Of a stretch of DNA of 64,000 nucleotides, positions 22,894-31,202 are shown piece by piece. The notes below the pieces were generated by a model that was not told the DNA's origin, made no database searches, and saw only the letters and a program-made list of their open reading frames with translations. The position numbers and the translations under genes were made by a program. Each line of letters starts with the position of its first letter. Positions within the stretch are counted from its first letter, which is position 1. Source of the DNA: Pectobacterium aroidearum (lineage in GTDB: Bacteria; Pseudomonadota; Gammaproteobacteria; Enterobacterales; Enterobacteriaceae); assembly GCF_015689195.1 (NCBI RefSeq), contig NZ_CP065044.1:4278001-4342000 (forward strand), written 5' to 3'.

Positions 22894-23019
22894 TTTCAGG
22901 CACAAAATGCGGTAAAGCCCGCATTTTGGCTGAAAAGTCGGCAGTCAGTAGGGTTTTCCATGCTTTCATTGATAAACCCGTTGACGCCACGCGGCCAATA
23001 CGGTTTAATGCGCCCCGTT

Positions 23020-23095
23020 GCCCGGATAGCTCAGTCGGTAGAGCAGAGGATTGAAAATCCTCGTGTCCTTGGTTCGATTCCGAGTCCGGGCACCA
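23020..23095 (+). tRNA. tRNA-Phe (GAA)
   Basis: A 76-base tRNA with acceptor stem GCCCGGA/TCCGGGC, anticodon loop TTGAAAA (GAA anticodon), T arm GGTTCGATTCC and encoded CCA. It is the insertion target of the genomic islands: its last ~20 bases are copied at 34179 and 46066. Confidence 0.98.
23076..23095 (+). other. attL core of island A (tRNA-Phe 3' end)
   Basis: GATTCCGAGTCCGGGCACCA is the crossover region used by the integrase next to it. Imperfect copies at 34179-34197 and 46066-46084 lack one G of the GGG run. Confidence 0.85.
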
Positions 23096-23155
23096 TATTT
23101 TTGTTTTGGGACGTTCCTATACGTCCGGGAACATAGCAAAATCAGTAAGTTGATG

Positions 23156-23192
23156 AAAATCTGGAGTACCTCGAGGTACTACCAGATTTTTT
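23156..23192 (+). terminator. Strong hairpin between tRNA-Phe and integrase A
   Basis: The nearly perfect stem AAATCTGG-AGTACC / GGTACT-A-CCAGATTT (one bulged A) is followed by a T run. It can end the tRNA transcript and insulate the integrase. Confidence 0.75.
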
Positions 23193-23208
23193 GACATCCG
23201 TAGTTTTT

Positions 23209-23226
23209 GGGGGCTTAATTGGGGGC
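23209..23226 (+). repeat. Island A left arm-type repeat pair
   Basis: GGGGGC-TTAATT-GGGGGC: two hexamers with a 12-bp period, 114 bases inside the left core. The same GGGGGC pair recurs near the right end of island A, which suggests integrase arm-binding sites. Confidence 0.65.
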
Positions 23227-23258
23227 CTGTCGGTTCGATAAACTACGGAGCCCCCACC

Positions 23259-24518
23259 ATGCCTCTGACTGATACCGCCATCCGCAACGCCAAGCCGCTC
23301 GATAAACCTTACAAACTCAGCGACGCGCAGGGTCTGTACCTGCTGATTAAACCTAACGGTTCCAAGCTCTGGCATCTTAAATACCGCTTCGGCGGCAAGG
23401 AGAAGAAGCTGGCGTTTGGCGCTTACCCGACTGTCTCGCTTGCCAGTGCCCGTAAACTGCGTGAAGAAGCCCGAACTATTCTCAGCGCAGGGGACGATCC
23501 CGGCGTAAAAAAACAGCACGACAAACAGGCGAAGAAAAACGGCAATACCTTTGAAACCATCGCTCGTCAATGGGTGACCGCGAACATTCGCTGGAGTGAG
23601 GCTCACGCCGCCAAAGTCCTGCGTTCACTGGAACTGCACGTTTTCCCGCTCATCGGCAATGTCCTTGTCACCGACCTGAAAACCGCCAACCTGCTGATCC
23701 CGCTGCGGGTAGCGGAGAAAAAGGGTTGTCTGGAAACGGCTGCACGGATACAGCAACGCACGACAGTCATCATGCGTTACGCCGTACAGGAAGGACTGAT
23801 TGCCAGCAATCCGGCCAATGACCTCTGCGGCGCAATCACCCCGCCGCCGAAAAACCACTACCCTGCCCTACCGCTGGAAAAGTTGCCGGAACTGCTGGAA
23901 AGAATAGAAGGCTATTCAGGCAGACTACTAACAAGGTTAGCGGTACAGCTTAATTTGCTGATCTTTATCCGCTCCAGTGAATTGCGTTTTGCCCGTTGGG
24001 TAGAGATCGATCTGGATAACGCCATGTGGACACTTCCCGCACAGCGGGAGCCCATAGCTGGCGTGCGCCACTCAGAGCGTGGCGCAAAAATGAAAACGCC
24101 GCATCTTGTGCCGCTGTCAAAACAGGCGGTAACGGTGCTGAAACAGCTAAAACTGTTGTCCGGCAACGGGGATTTACTTTTCCCCGGCGATCACGATGCC
24201 CGTAAGCCAATGAGTGAGAACACCATCAACAAGGCGCTGCGCACGATGGGTTATGACACACAGGTGGATATCTGCGGACATGGCTTCCGCACGATAGCGT
24301 GTAGTGCGTTGATCGAATCAGGTCGCTGGTCAAAAGATGCTGTGGAGCGGCAGATGAGCCATCAGGAGCGCAATCACGTTCGTGCCGCCTATATTCACAA
24401 AGCGGAACACCTCGACGAACGGACTCAGATGATGCAATGGTGGTCAGATTATCTCAATGCCTGCCAGCATCAATTCATCCCGGCTTATCGCTTTGAGAAG
24501 TCGATTAAGGTTGCCTGA
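23259..24518 (+). CDS. P4-type tyrosine integrase of island A
   Basis: This is a 419-residue site-specific recombinase of the phage P4/CP4-57 integrase family. It has the N-terminal arm-binding domain (DUF4102 type, LSDAQGLYLLIKPNGSKLW), a core-binding domain, and a catalytic domain with Arg in SSELRFARW, HGFRT (HxxR) and the Tyr nucleophile in AAYIHKAEH. It lies directly after the tRNA-Phe that it would target. It is homologous to, but clearly different from, the integrase at 34359. Confidence 0.95.
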   Translation: MPLTDTAIRNAKPLDKPYKLSDAQGLYLLIKPNGSKLWHLKYRFGGKEKKLAFGAYPTVSLASARKLREEARTILSAGDDPGVKKQHDKQAKKNGNTFETIARQWVTANIRWSEAHAAKVLRSLELHVFPLIGNVLVTDLKTANLLIPLRVAEKKGCLETAARIQQRTTVIMRYAVQEGLIASNPANDLCGAITPPPKNHYPALPLEKLPELLERIEGYSGRLLTRLAVQLNLLIFIRSSELRFARWVEIDLDNAMWTLPAQREPIAGVRHSERGAKMKTPHLVPLSKQAVTVLKQLKLLSGNGDLLFPGDHDARKPMSENTINKALRTMGYDTQVDICGHGFRTIACSALIESGRWSKDAVERQMSHQERNHVRAAYIHKAEHLDERTQMMQWWSDYLNACQHQFIPAYRFEKSIKVA

Positions 24519-24548
24519 GCCAGACTGATGCACCAATGGAAATAGAAT

Positions 24549-24593
24549 AAGCCGCTGCAAAATATTACTTTGTAACGGCTTATATAATTTTTT
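24549..24593 (+). terminator. Probable terminator after integrase A
   Basis: AAGCCG/CGGCTT stem with an AT-rich long loop followed by ATATAATTTTTTT. Confidence 0.5.
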
Positions 24594-24598
24594 TAAAA

Positions 24599-24787
24599 TT
24601 ATTTTTTCTCTAACCCTTTAATTTTATGAATGATGTTTTTAACATCGCCATGTTTTGTATTTGAAGGAAGATTGTTTTTTAACAATGTTCTGTTTGCTGC
24701 TGTCTCGCGGTAGCCATGCTTGCTTAAAAGATCATTTAATTCATAGTCTTGATCTTTGTTTACAAAGTCCCAGTCTGATTTAGACAT
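24599..24787 (-). CDS. Small protein of unknown function
   Basis: A 62-residue charged protein (start MSKSDWDFVNKDQDYELND) preceded by an AAGGAG ribosome site 6-7 bases before its ATG, which supports a real gene. It is AT-rich like much of the island. I do not recognise the family. It lies between the integrase and the structured repeat. Confidence 0.6.
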   Translation of the reverse strand: MSKSDWDFVNKDQDYELNDLLSKHGYRETAANRTLLKNNLPSNTKHGDVKNIIHKIKGLEKK

Positions 24788-24957
24788 TCTTTCTCCTTTT
24801 AAAATATTAATAATGTCAGAGTAATCAATTAATGGGCCATTAACACAACAAATGACTCATACTGTATATAGATGAAGATCTGAATAATTCAAGTATTACA
24901 GAACGTTTCTTTCGACATGGCAGAAACCATACTAACGTACTGGGCGTGTTTTTATGG

Positions 24958-24992
24958 CTTTTCAATTCCTGTGCCATTCAGGAATTGAAAAG
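24958..24992. repeat. Perfect 14-bp inverted repeat at the start of structured element copy 1
   Basis: CTTTTCAATTCCTG and its exact complement flank a 7-base loop. Copy 2 of the element (island B) has a hairpin in the same relative place but of different sequence (stem GGGTGAATGCC/GGGCATTCATCC). Confidence 0.75.
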
Positions 24993-24995
24993 TGA

Positions 24996-25515
24996 CGTGA
25001 GGCGAGTAAATGCCATTTCGCAGAAATGGCTAATTTTCGTCGCCCGAACCCACCAGCGAGCGTTTCCCCCAAGGGAAACCGAGCAGGCGGGGGGGAGCCG
25101 AATAAATTTTGCCGCCCCAGCGAGCAAAAAGACGCGCCCACGCGTCGGTTTATTTGGGGGGCTAGCCCCGCACACCGTCGCCGCTAAGCCTCCGGCCACA
25201 AGCCGGTAGCGTGGCGCGACCAACCCATTTAAAGCCGCGTTTCCCGTTATTTCGCACCGAGCTTGCGAGAAAGAGAAATAACAGGCTAAAACGCGCGTCT
25301 TAAAGGGGTTGGTCGCGCGTAGCGTGCGACGGTGTGCCGCCGTTGACCTTGGGGGTTTTGGCGTGGCGTCCAGCCGCGACATTACCCCCATGCGACAGGG
25401 AATAAGGGCGTCCAGCCCGCATGAACTGGCGCACGCCGTTTTGTGCTGGGAAATGTATTTTCCGGCACATTGCTGCATTGCTGCCACCGCATTCGCCTCA
25501 TGCGCTCGCCACATA
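24996..25515. repeat. Structured repeat element, copy 1 (island A)
   Basis: A stretch of about 520 bases that is closely similar to 36704-37220 in island B. It is GC-rich within an AT-rich island. It folds into several hairpins, and the two copies differ by paired (compensatory) changes: GCCATTTC/GAAATGGC here versus GCCCTTTC/GAAAGGGC in copy 2, and a long stem GCGCGACCAACCC (25214-25226)/GGGTTGGTCGCGC (25306-25318). A protein frame present in copy 2 is broken here by a 2-base indel and a stop, so the conserved thing is structure rather than a protein. I do not recognise it. Confidence 0.7.
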
Positions 25516-25600
25516 TACTTGCCCCATACCATGGGGCGAAGTCACGGGGTGAGAGCATGGGGCGAACAACAAAAGTAAACTGTCGCGCTTCGCTTGCCTT

Positions 25601-25642
25601 CTCCCGAACCGTTACCGATCTAGTTCGATAACGGTTCGGGAG
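25601..25642. terminator. Perfect 14-bp inverted repeat / bidirectional terminator candidate
   Basis: CTCCCGAACCGTTA (25601-25614) and its exact complement (25629-25642) with a 14-base loop. It lies 13 bases after the stop of the minus-strand Ner-like gene. Confidence 0.6.
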
Positions 25643-25655
25643 ATCCTGTTTTACT

Positions 25656-25883
25656 TTAATGATCTTCTGATTTGCGGTAACGGGAAGGCCAGATTTCCGC
25701 AGGTGAAACCCCCAGCGCTTCCGCAATCAGCTTTTCCCCTTTCGGCCAGTGTTTTGTTAACGCGTTTGCCAGCGTGGAAGACGCTAACCCCGCGTCTCGG
25801 GAAACGGCCGCCAATGTTGTTCCCTTCTTTCTTAACCCGGCGATGATATCTGCCGGGTGCCAATCCTTATCAATCATCTCCAT
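25656..25883 (-). CDS. Ner/Nlp-family helix-turn-helix regulator
   Basis: A 75-residue DNA-binding protein of the Mu Ner / Nlp (SfsB) family, with the typical DWHPADIIAGLRKKGTTLAA start, a helix-turn-helix near residues 24-45 and the PSRYRKSED end. Such proteins are common in phages and islands and repress early promoters. It faces away from the XRE genes and shares their upstream region. Confidence 0.88.
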   Translation of the reverse strand: MEMIDKDWHPADIIAGLRKKGTTLAAVSRDAGLASSTLANALTKHWPKGEKLIAEALGVSPAEIWPSRYRKSEDH

Positions 25884-25997
25884 GATCCTTATTTTGTGGC
25901 CTCACATTAAACATCATTTGTTCAGATAGTCTAAACAACTACGATGTTAAGTAATGCTAAACACTAAGTCAATGTATGATCATTGATGGTGTAATGG

Positions 25998-26258
25998 ATG
26001 CTGCCTACTCGTCTCAAAGCCGCCCGACTACGGGCTAATCTAACTCAGGAAAAATTGGGAGTTCTTGCTGGCATTGAAGAAGAAACTGCACGTTCCCGCG
26101 TGTCTCAGTATGAAGGTGAGATACATCGTCCAACATTTGAAATGATGTGCGCATTTGCAAAGGTACTTAATGTGCCGGAATGCTACTTTTACACCGTTAA
26201 CGATGATTTTGCTGAGATGGTTCTGGAGCTTTACCTTAAACATCAGAGTCATTCTTAA
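25998..26258 (+). CDS. XRE-family helix-turn-helix regulator, copy 1
   Basis: An 86-residue single-domain Cro/CI-type regulator (RLKAARLRANLTQEKLGVLAG, RVSQYE, RPTFEMMCAFAKVLNVPECYF). The next gene (26362) is a close paralogue, and the upstream DNA is also duplicated (TTGTTCAG-AGTCTAA and GCTAAACA), so this is a segmental tandem duplication. A third remnant lies at 47745. Confidence 0.88.
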   Translation: MLPTRLKAARLRANLTQEKLGVLAGIEEETARSRVSQYEGEIHRPTFEMMCAFAKVLNVPECYFYTVNDDFAEMVLELYLKHQSHS

Positions 26259-26361
26259 CTAATGCAAATAAATCCCCTCCTCTATTGTTCAGGAAGTCTA
26301 AGCAACCTACGTGTAAAGTAGTGCTAAACATGCTATCAATATCCTTATTGATGATGCCATC

Positions 26362-26628
26362 ATGTTGCCTATTCGCCTTAAAACGGCTCGTTTACAAGCC
26401 AATCTCACTCAAGAAAAGCTAGGCGTACTGGCTGGCATTGAAGAAGCCACTGCACGATCACGCATATCCCAATATGAAAGTGGTATACATCGCCCAACAT
26501 TTGAGATGATGTGCGCGTTTGCTAAAGTGCTTAATGTGCCAGAGTGTTATTTTTATACGGTTGATGATGATTTTGCTGAAATAATTTTAAAATTACATAA
26601 TGGTGAAATGGTTCAATGGAAAAAATAA
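26362..26628 (+). CDS. XRE-family helix-turn-helix regulator, copy 2
   Basis: An 88-residue paralogue of the preceding gene with the same domain (LTQEKLGVLAGIEEATARSR, HRPTFEMMCAFAKVLNVPECYFYT). The proteins differ mainly at the C-terminus. It probably binds duplicated operators upstream of both genes; this is inferred. Confidence 0.88.
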   Translation: MLPIRLKTARLQANLTQEKLGVLAGIEEATARSRISQYESGIHRPTFEMMCAFAKVLNVPECYFYTVDDDFAEIILKLHNGEMVQWKK

Positions 26629-27258
26629 ATTAATCTATATAATGATTTTGAAAGTAAATTATATGACAAATGGTAGTTTTGGCTACCACTGGAAAGAGCA
26701 ATTTTGCGGCTGTAGAAACTGTGCGATATTGGCCTTATCTGCCCTGGTGAACACCGATGTGTCTTACGACAGATACCCGCCCAGCCCACCAAAATTCAAT
26801 AGCTATGCTGGATTTTCAGTATAAAAAAGCGCAGGTGTGTCATATGCCACCAGTAAAGATTAGGAAGATCAATCCCATCACCTGATTTTTCAGGTTCAGG
26901 TAATACCTAGCAACAGCCAGCAGAAAAAAAAGAACTTAATGAAAAATACATGAATGTTATTTTTTGAGGTATATCTCTATATCGATTTTTCTTGACTTGA
27001 AAAGCCACATTATTGGTGCTAGATTCGAACTGTCCTAAGTAGTTTAGCATATTATATCTGCTGATTGAGTGGCAACAGTGCCGTGAACTGGGCTTATTTT
27101 TAATAATTAGTTTATATCATCCCATCAGCAGTTATGCGCATGACATGAATCGAGAGAAACATCAATATGCAAAACTATTTTGGCGAAAATTAAAAAAATA
27201 ATACGTAAATTCATATATTTTAAAACTTTTTAAGTTTTCATAAATTGAGGATAAATAA
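26629..27258. other. AT-rich stretch without a clear gene
   Basis: About 630 bases. A short open frame (about 26646-26824, with a Cys-rich segment FCGCRNCAIL) is possible but has no strong ribosome site. The last ~250 bases are very AT-rich and should hold the promoter of the operon that begins at 27259. Confidence 0.4.
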
Positions 27259-27549
27259 ATGACAGAAACACAGTTACGCTTGATAACAGAAGATATAATA
27301 CAGATATTACTAAAGAAAAATTCTGATTATGGCGGAGCAAGCTTTGATTTGGGTTTGAACGGTAATATGGTACATCTATGGGATAAGGTAAGGCGTTATC
27401 GAACCTTAGTTGAAAAACATAATAAAGGAGAGTCACCAAATTTTGAATCAATTGAAGATACCCTAAAGGACATTATTGGGTATGCAATTATTGGTCAAAT
27501 CATTTTAACTGATGAAAAAAATGGAACAGAAGGAAGCCAAAATGAGTAA
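27259..27549 (+). CDS. Nmad1/DUF1599-like nucleotide-associated protein
   Basis: A 96-residue all-helical protein that resembles the nucleotide-modification-associated domain 1 (DUF1599), a MazG-like fold. Family-like features are KNSDYGGAS, HLWDKVRRYRTLV and the end helix EDTLKDIIGYAIIG. Such proteins are thought to process nucleotides. It begins after a GAGG site, and its stop overlaps the start of the next gene by 8 bases, so the two are coupled. Family assignment is from memory of the pattern. Confidence 0.7.
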   Translation: MTETQLRLITEDIIQILLKKNSDYGGASFDLGLNGNMVHLWDKVRRYRTLVEKHNKGESPNFESIEDTLKDIIGYAIIGQIILTDEKNGTEGSQNE

Positions 27550-28024
27550 CGTAAAAAACATTTTTATTAGCCATCATGGCAAAGATGATGAACATGTCCA
27601 AAGATTAAAAACTCGATTAAAAGATGAGGGGTATGATGTCAGAAATAGTTCCGTTGATAGCACAAAACACCAAGATGTCAGGCCATCTGATAAAGAAATA
27701 GCTAAAGACTTAAGTGACGGTATTAATTGGGCTGGAACTTTTATCTGTTTGGTTGGAGAACAAACTCATTCAAGGAGCTGGGTAAACTATGAGATTGAAG
27801 AAGCATATAAACAAGGGAAACCTATTGTTGGCATTTATATGCATGGCTGTGCCAACTCCGTAGAGTTACCTGAGAATCTTGAAAAATATGGTAACTACGT
27901 AATAGGATGGAATTCATTAGATAAATTAGGTGATGTTTTAGATGGAAAGCCGATACCTCGTGAAAATCCAGATGGTACATTAAAAACGCCAAAATTTGAT
28001 GTTGTGAGGGTGAGTTGTAATTAG
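27542..28024 (+). CDS. ThsB/DUF1863-type TIR-like protein
   Basis: A 160-residue protein with the MTH538-type TIR-like fold found in Thoeris ThsB. The start KNIFISHHGKDDEHVQRL matches the first TIR strand and loop; the catalytic-type glutamate lies in the WVNYEIEEAYKQGKPIVGIY segment (near residue 90). TIR proteins of this kind convert NAD into signals during phage infection. It starts inside the end of the Nmad1-like gene and abuts an Nmad2-like gene. Its use as a ThsB is inferred, since no ThsA is nearby. Confidence 0.75.
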   Translation: MSNVKNIFISHHGKDDEHVQRLKTRLKDEGYDVRNSSVDSTKHQDVRPSDKEIAKDLSDGINWAGTFICLVGEQTHSRSWVNYEIEEAYKQGKPIVGIYMHGCANSVELPENLEKYGNYVIGWNSLDKLGDVLDGKPIPRENPDGTLKTPKFDVVRVSCN

Positions 28025-28639
28025 ATGAAACACTTTACTTATAAAATTGACCATGATTTTGGTTTAGCTCCAAATCCTTTTTGGGGTTATTGTACTCTTG
28101 CTATCTGCAAATCAAGTATAAGAAGAAACAGAAATTTAAACATTGGTAGTTGGGTGTTTGGTACGGGTAGCGTAAAATTAAAAAATTTGCATAAGTTAAT
28201 TTATGCTATGAGAGTAGATGAAACGTTAACTTTTAATGAATACTGGAATGATCCAAGATTTTCACATAAAAAACCTATTTTAAGTGGAAGCTTACCACAA
28301 TTGTATGGTGATAATATGTACCACCAAGATCCAACTACCGAAATATGGATTCAGGAAGATTCAGCGCATTCACTTGCCAATGGTTTAGTTAATCAAAAAC
28401 ACCTTGACCGAGACATTAGTGGAAAAAACGTTTTAATATCTCAAAACTTTTATTATTTTGGTGATCATGCAGTTGACATACCTCAAAATCTAATTGAATC
28501 GACATGCACAAACAGTAGAGACAAGCAGTTTGTCGAAGAAGAACCAGCCATACAACTTCTATTATGGCTGGAACGAGAAGGTTATAATAAAAATTATCTT
28601 TATGGAAATCCTATAAGTTGGAAGCAACATGCTAAATAG
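28025..28639 (+). CDS. Nmad2-like protein (nucleotide modification associated domain 2)
   Basis: A 204-residue protein with the diagnostic Nmad2 opening: APNPFWGYCTLAICKSSIRR followed by GSWVFGTGS. Nmad proteins were predicted from genome context to act in base or nucleotide modification and conflict systems; the exact reaction is unknown. It begins directly after the TIR-like stop, and its 3' end overlaps by 8 bases with the convergent thymidylate-synthase-like gene. Confidence 0.75.
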   Translation: MKHFTYKIDHDFGLAPNPFWGYCTLAICKSSIRRNRNLNIGSWVFGTGSVKLKNLHKLIYAMRVDETLTFNEYWNDPRFSHKKPILSGSLPQLYGDNMYHQDPTTEIWIQEDSAHSLANGLVNQKHLDRDISGKNVLISQNFYYFGDHAVDIPQNLIESTCTNSRDKQFVEEEPAIQLLLWLEREGYNKNYLYGNPISWKQHAK

Positions 28640-29651
28640 ATTTATCTGATATTATCTGATTTAAAATTGGATTAACAAAAACGACAGGGAGCTTATTTGT
28701 TTTGGAAAAAATCACTTTAGCCCAATCGTTAAAAAAATCGTCTCCAAAATCTTCCAGATATGATATTTCACCTAATCGTATTTTTTGCTCCCACTCACCT
28801 AATTTATTTACTTTTTCATCAAATCCTTCTAAAGAATTAAAACTTTTCGGATAGGAAAAATAATCATCAACTACATCGGGTATTGCAGCCAACCGCTCTA
28901 CAAGTTCTCTATGAATATCATAATAATGAATATTATTAGCAATATGGTAATAAGAACCGACGTCTAACCCCAGAATCTTCGCGAAATATTCCTGCATGAA
29001 CGTATAGTTAAAGATATTAACTGCACTAGCACCCCATATAAAATCATTCGAACGCATATATACGGTTAGATTCAATCTATTACTTTTGGGTTGCCTCATA
29101 AATTGTAACAATCTTGTGCAAGGAAGATCTTTTGTTTGCTTCATTCCTCCATCAATTTCGAAGCAATCTTTGGCAGGATCTCCAATTGTTATTATCCCTT
29201 GACGGGTATAAGGATCTTGCTTAAACTTCTCACTAATATAGTGAAATTGATCAACTTCTAACATTTGAAATTTAGTAATATCTTCACTTTCTCCTTTCTT
29301 ATAATCTAAAGCATTTCCATTGAAACATCGAAATCGAGGACCATATCCTCCCCGCATAAATTTTCTATCATCAGAAAAATCTTCCATTCTATTTAAATAA
29401 AACTGAATTAACTCTAAATCGTTTCGTCCTAACGCTAACCATAATGATTCTGCATATGGGAGGAAAATATTCCAATTTCTGTCAGGAATTGTTATCCATC
29501 GAGAAAGTGGATTAGTAATTTTAATTACAATAGGTTCAGGAAGTTCCCAGCAAGTTTTCCCTCTAGTCGTTCGCTCAATTCCATGATCTAATAAAATCTT
29601 AGCCATACCGGTAAGGAAGCTATTTATTCCAGAAAACTCAACAGTAACCAT
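28632..29651 (-). CDS. Thymidylate synthase-like protein
   Basis: A 339-residue protein of the thymidylate synthase/hydroxymethylase fold. Key motifs are present: GGYGPRFR (phosphate Arg region), catalytic Cys in DLPCTRLLQF (near residue 178), the substrate motif YMRSNDFIWGASAVNIFNY and IHYYDIH. It is longer and more diverged than ThyA, which fits a base-modifying relative. The ATG at 29651 has an AAGG site; a GTG at 29657 is too close to it. It overlaps the upstream gene by 14 bases. Whether it acts on dUMP, dCMP or another substrate is not visible. Confidence 0.8.
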   Translation of the reverse strand: MVTVEFSGINSFLTGMAKILLDHGIERTTRGKTCWELPEPIVIKITNPLSRWITIPDRNWNIFLPYAESLWLALGRNDLELIQFYLNRMEDFSDDRKFMRGGYGPRFRCFNGNALDYKKGESEDITKFQMLEVDQFHYISEKFKQDPYTRQGIITIGDPAKDCFEIDGGMKQTKDLPCTRLLQFMRQPKSNRLNLTVYMRSNDFIWGASAVNIFNYTFMQEYFAKILGLDVGSYYHIANNIHYYDIHRELVERLAAIPDVVDDYFSYPKSFNSLEGFDEKVNKLGEWEQKIRLGEISYLEDFGDDFFNDWAKVIFSKTNKLPVVFVNPILNQIISDKSI

Positions 29652-30612
29652 AATCACGAACCTTATCGTTTAAATTCCATTTTGGGGGGAAGAAATAGGA
29701 TATATTTGACAAGTTTTTTTTATATTTCTGTTTTATCCTTGTATTCCCTAAATTTAATTCTGGCATTTTAACTCTTAAGTATTTATCTGTTTCGCAAAAA
29801 CAGTTTTGCAGATCAATAAGTTTAGGTTCTCTTCCTAATAAACTTTTAAAATTACTCTCTCCATAATACTCCCTGTAATATTCAATATTATCGTAAGTAT
29901 ATTTAATTAAATCCTCATTGCTATATCCTCCGTTATCAATAAAGCATTTTTTTATTCCCCGAATAGCGCCAATCCCTGCCCTGACAAAGCTATTTTCATC
30001 AAAATCAATGACATCACTATAGTTAAAATCAATAGCATACTGGTAAGCTAAAAAATCACCAATAAAAGGGCATCCTCTAAGAATTAAAAAAACTTCATTC
30101 ATATTCTTTGATTTAATTATTCGGTTAAGAAGCTTTCCTTTTATAAATATTTCATCTATCATTCTTAACCATCGCTCATGTTTAGAAACATAGTGATTAT
30201 ACTCATTGTGACTTCCTGTCATAAGGTATGCAGAATTGAATATAGGAGTCACGGCTATTCTTTTAGCTAAAATTTTAGCTATATAGTCTACGTTGAAGTT
30301 AGAACAAGATATATTACCAAGATGATCCTCTAAATATTCCCACGTATCTATTCTATTAAAGACCTTAAAAATCAAAACCCTAAACAGCACATCTATCTCA
30401 TCATATTTATGAGGTGTGTATATTACATTTCTTATCAAATACTGGCTCACTCTATCACACGACCGATATACATTAGTAAACTTATTCAAAGCTAATATAT
30501 TATCATCTGTCCATGGAGAGCTTTCTTTATTAAATTTACGCCAAAAAACCTCCATTCTTTCATTCATAAAATGAAAATAATACTTAAATGCTTCATGCCT
30601 TACTTTCACCAT
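29638..30612 (-). CDS. 5-hmdU DNA kinase helical-domain (thymine pyrophosphorylase-like) protein
   Basis: A 324-residue protein that resembles the helical domain named after 5-hydroxymethyl-dU DNA kinase (alpha-glutamyl/putrescinyl thymine pyrophosphorylase families). The pattern is clear near the start: MNERMEVFWRK, SPWTDDNILALNKFTNVYRSCDRVSQYL, then FLAYQYAIDFNYSDV and GAIRGIKKCF. In phages these partner with TS-like hydroxymethylases to make hypermodified thymines, and here the partner gene is indeed TS-like. The family call is by pattern; activity is unknown. Confidence 0.72.
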   Translation of the reverse strand: MVKVRHEAFKYYFHFMNERMEVFWRKFNKESSPWTDDNILALNKFTNVYRSCDRVSQYLIRNVIYTPHKYDEIDVLFRVLIFKVFNRIDTWEYLEDHLGNISCSNFNVDYIAKILAKRIAVTPIFNSAYLMTGSHNEYNHYVSKHERWLRMIDEIFIKGKLLNRIIKSKNMNEVFLILRGCPFIGDFLAYQYAIDFNYSDVIDFDENSFVRAGIGAIRGIKKCFIDNGGYSNEDLIKYTYDNIEYYREYYGESNFKSLLGREPKLIDLQNCFCETDKYLRVKMPELNLGNTRIKQKYKKNLSNISYFFPPKWNLNDKVRDYGYC

Positions 30613-30635
30613 TTCATATTCCTTAATGTTTTTTA

Positions 30636-31199
30636 TTATAATAGTTCGAAAAAAAACATACTTGCAAAGTCAACCGTATACAAATCTGTTTTAATCATTC
30701 CAGATATTCCATCTGCCAATAATTTTGCTGCACCACCAGTAGCAGCCACTGGTAAAATTTTCGCATTTGGGTGAAAATTTTTAAAAATTTTAAATTCTTC
30801 CTCCGAACCATCCATTCCCCCAATGAAAACAGCAGCATCCAGATCTGTTCTCGAAAGCATAGTGTTTCTCATTTCAAGAAGGCTTTCTTCTCTATCATTA
30901 TTAACAGCATCAACATAAACAACATTATCAAATTTTTTGTTTTCATTCGGAAACCAATCTTCAAAATATCGGCTTTGATAGAGGATAACTGATTGGGAAT
31001 ATTCAACCCCCATATCTTCACAGATATTCCAAATCATTGGTGTAATAGCGGGATGACCTCCCCACACTATCTTATGTTCTTTTATAACAGCTATGACTAA
31101 TTCTCTAACCGCACATTGAATTAAAAAGGGGTTAGCTGTTTCATGGTATGTGCCACGATCCACTAAGGGAACACTAGCAGAAAGAAAAATTGCACTCAT
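30636..31199 (-). CDS. SLOG-domain protein
   Basis: A 187-residue stand-alone Rossmann-like protein of the SLOG type. The nucleotide-binding glycine patches are FIGGMDGSEEEF and PVAATGGAAKLL. SLOG domains bind NAD-derived or other nucleotides; in Thoeris ThsA one senses the TIR product. The gene starts 3 bases after the TIR gene stop in the same operon, which suggests sensing or processing of a TIR-made signal. It has no visible effector domain. Confidence 0.75.
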   Translation of the reverse strand: MSAIFLSASVPLVDRGTYHETANPFLIQCAVRELVIAVIKEHKIVWGGHPAITPMIWNICEDMGVEYSQSVILYQSRYFEDWFPNENKKFDNVVYVDAVNNDREESLLEMRNTMLSRTDLDAAVFIGGMDGSEEEFKIFKNFHPNAKILPVAATGGAAKLLADGISGMIKTDLYTVDFASMFFFELL

Positions 31200-31202
31200 T
31201 AT

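Noticed and set aside
26600..26824. Short open frame after the second XRE gene
   Set aside because: Overlaps the XRE end and lacks a clear ribosome site; kept only as a remark in the region entry.
27542..28024. Complete Thoeris system
   Set aside because: A ThsB-like TIR protein is present, but no ThsA (SIR2- or membrane-domain plus SLOG) gene is found; the SLOG gene stands alone and belongs to another operon.
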